The position numbers were made by a program, and so were the translations under genes. This document shows, piece by piece, positions 61,287 to 61,422 of a stretch of DNA of 61,422 nucleotides. This stretch comes from Lingula anatina (lineage: Eukaryota > Brachiopoda > Lingulata > Lingulida > Lingulidae). Below the pieces are notes generated by a model. It did not search any database. It saw nothing but the letters and a program-made list of their open reading frames with translations, and was not told where the DNA came from. The stretch is from the NCBI RefSeq assembly GCF_001039355.2, contig NW_019773814.1, forward strand, positions 511,545 to 572,966, written 5' to 3'. Every line of letters starts with the position of its first letter. The stretch's first letter is position 1.

Positions 61287-61422
61287 GTAGCCAGCAATTT
61301 CAAAAGGGGGGTTCTTTTTCTGAAAAAGTGGACCTTTTCCCATAAAAACTTCATGTACCTAGATCAAATTTTACCCAGAGTGGACCTTTTCCCAGCAAAA
61401 GGGGCGGTTCTTTCGAACCCCC
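61287..61422 (+). mobile_element. Dispersed repeat cut by window end
   Basis: Starts CCCGTAGCCAGCAATTTC, has a G-run, then AAAAAGTGGACCTTTTCCC and ends at the window edge. Its middle part matches the inverted segment at 24461-24593 and its duplicate near 26630-26765. Confidence 0.7.

Overview
The window is a stretch of animal nuclear DNA. Protein-coding signal is confined to two places. One is a multi-exon gene with GT-AG introns on the + strand (1493-8910). The other is an apparently intronless rhodopsin-class receptor on the - strand (19737-20933). The rest is AT-rich intergenic DNA crowded with microsatellites, small inverted-repeat (MITE-like) elements and one dead Tc1/mariner copy. The neuropeptide-type receptor, the SLC35F transporter, dense MITEs and the signs of high heterozygosity fit a marine invertebrate such as a mollusc, amphioxus or similar. 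The sequence alone does not settle the species.

Genes. Seven exons with matching splice phases encode at least 401 residues of a SLC35F3/F4-like member of the drug/metabolite transporter superfamily. The 5' end, including the start codon, was not found and probably lies upstream of the window. Its second coding exon is preceded by three decayed tandem copies of its own 5' end, two of them with a splice acceptor. The acceptor of the third exon is built directly on a TTA microsatellite. The receptor has seven hydrophobic segments, an ERY motif and N-F-F-L-Y in place of NPxxY. It resembles FMRFamide or other neuropeptide receptors. The two genes point in opposite directions (tail to tail) and show no sign of working together.

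Layout. 1-1492: non-coding, with a hairpin at the very start. 1493-8910: transporter gene. 8911-19736: intergenic, with MITEs, a duplicated block joined by a single N (12271), and a 523-base N gap inside G-runs. 19737-20933: receptor. 20934-35900: intergenic, with an inverted-repeat element carrying its own satellite array (21991-22292) and a 2.1-kb duplicated block joined by a single N (25449). 35928-36950: Tc1-like pseudogene. 36951-61422: intergenic, rich in repeats.

The most notable non-genic content is a family of about 230-bp elements with 5' and 3' ends built around the palindrome TAGATCGATCTA. There are at least nine copies in at least three sequence subtypes, several with flanking TTA or TAA duplications like PIF/Harbinger MITEs. 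Two tandem duplications each abut a lone N and look like unmerged haplotypes rather than biology. No RNA gene, CRISPR array, operon or intact transposase was found.
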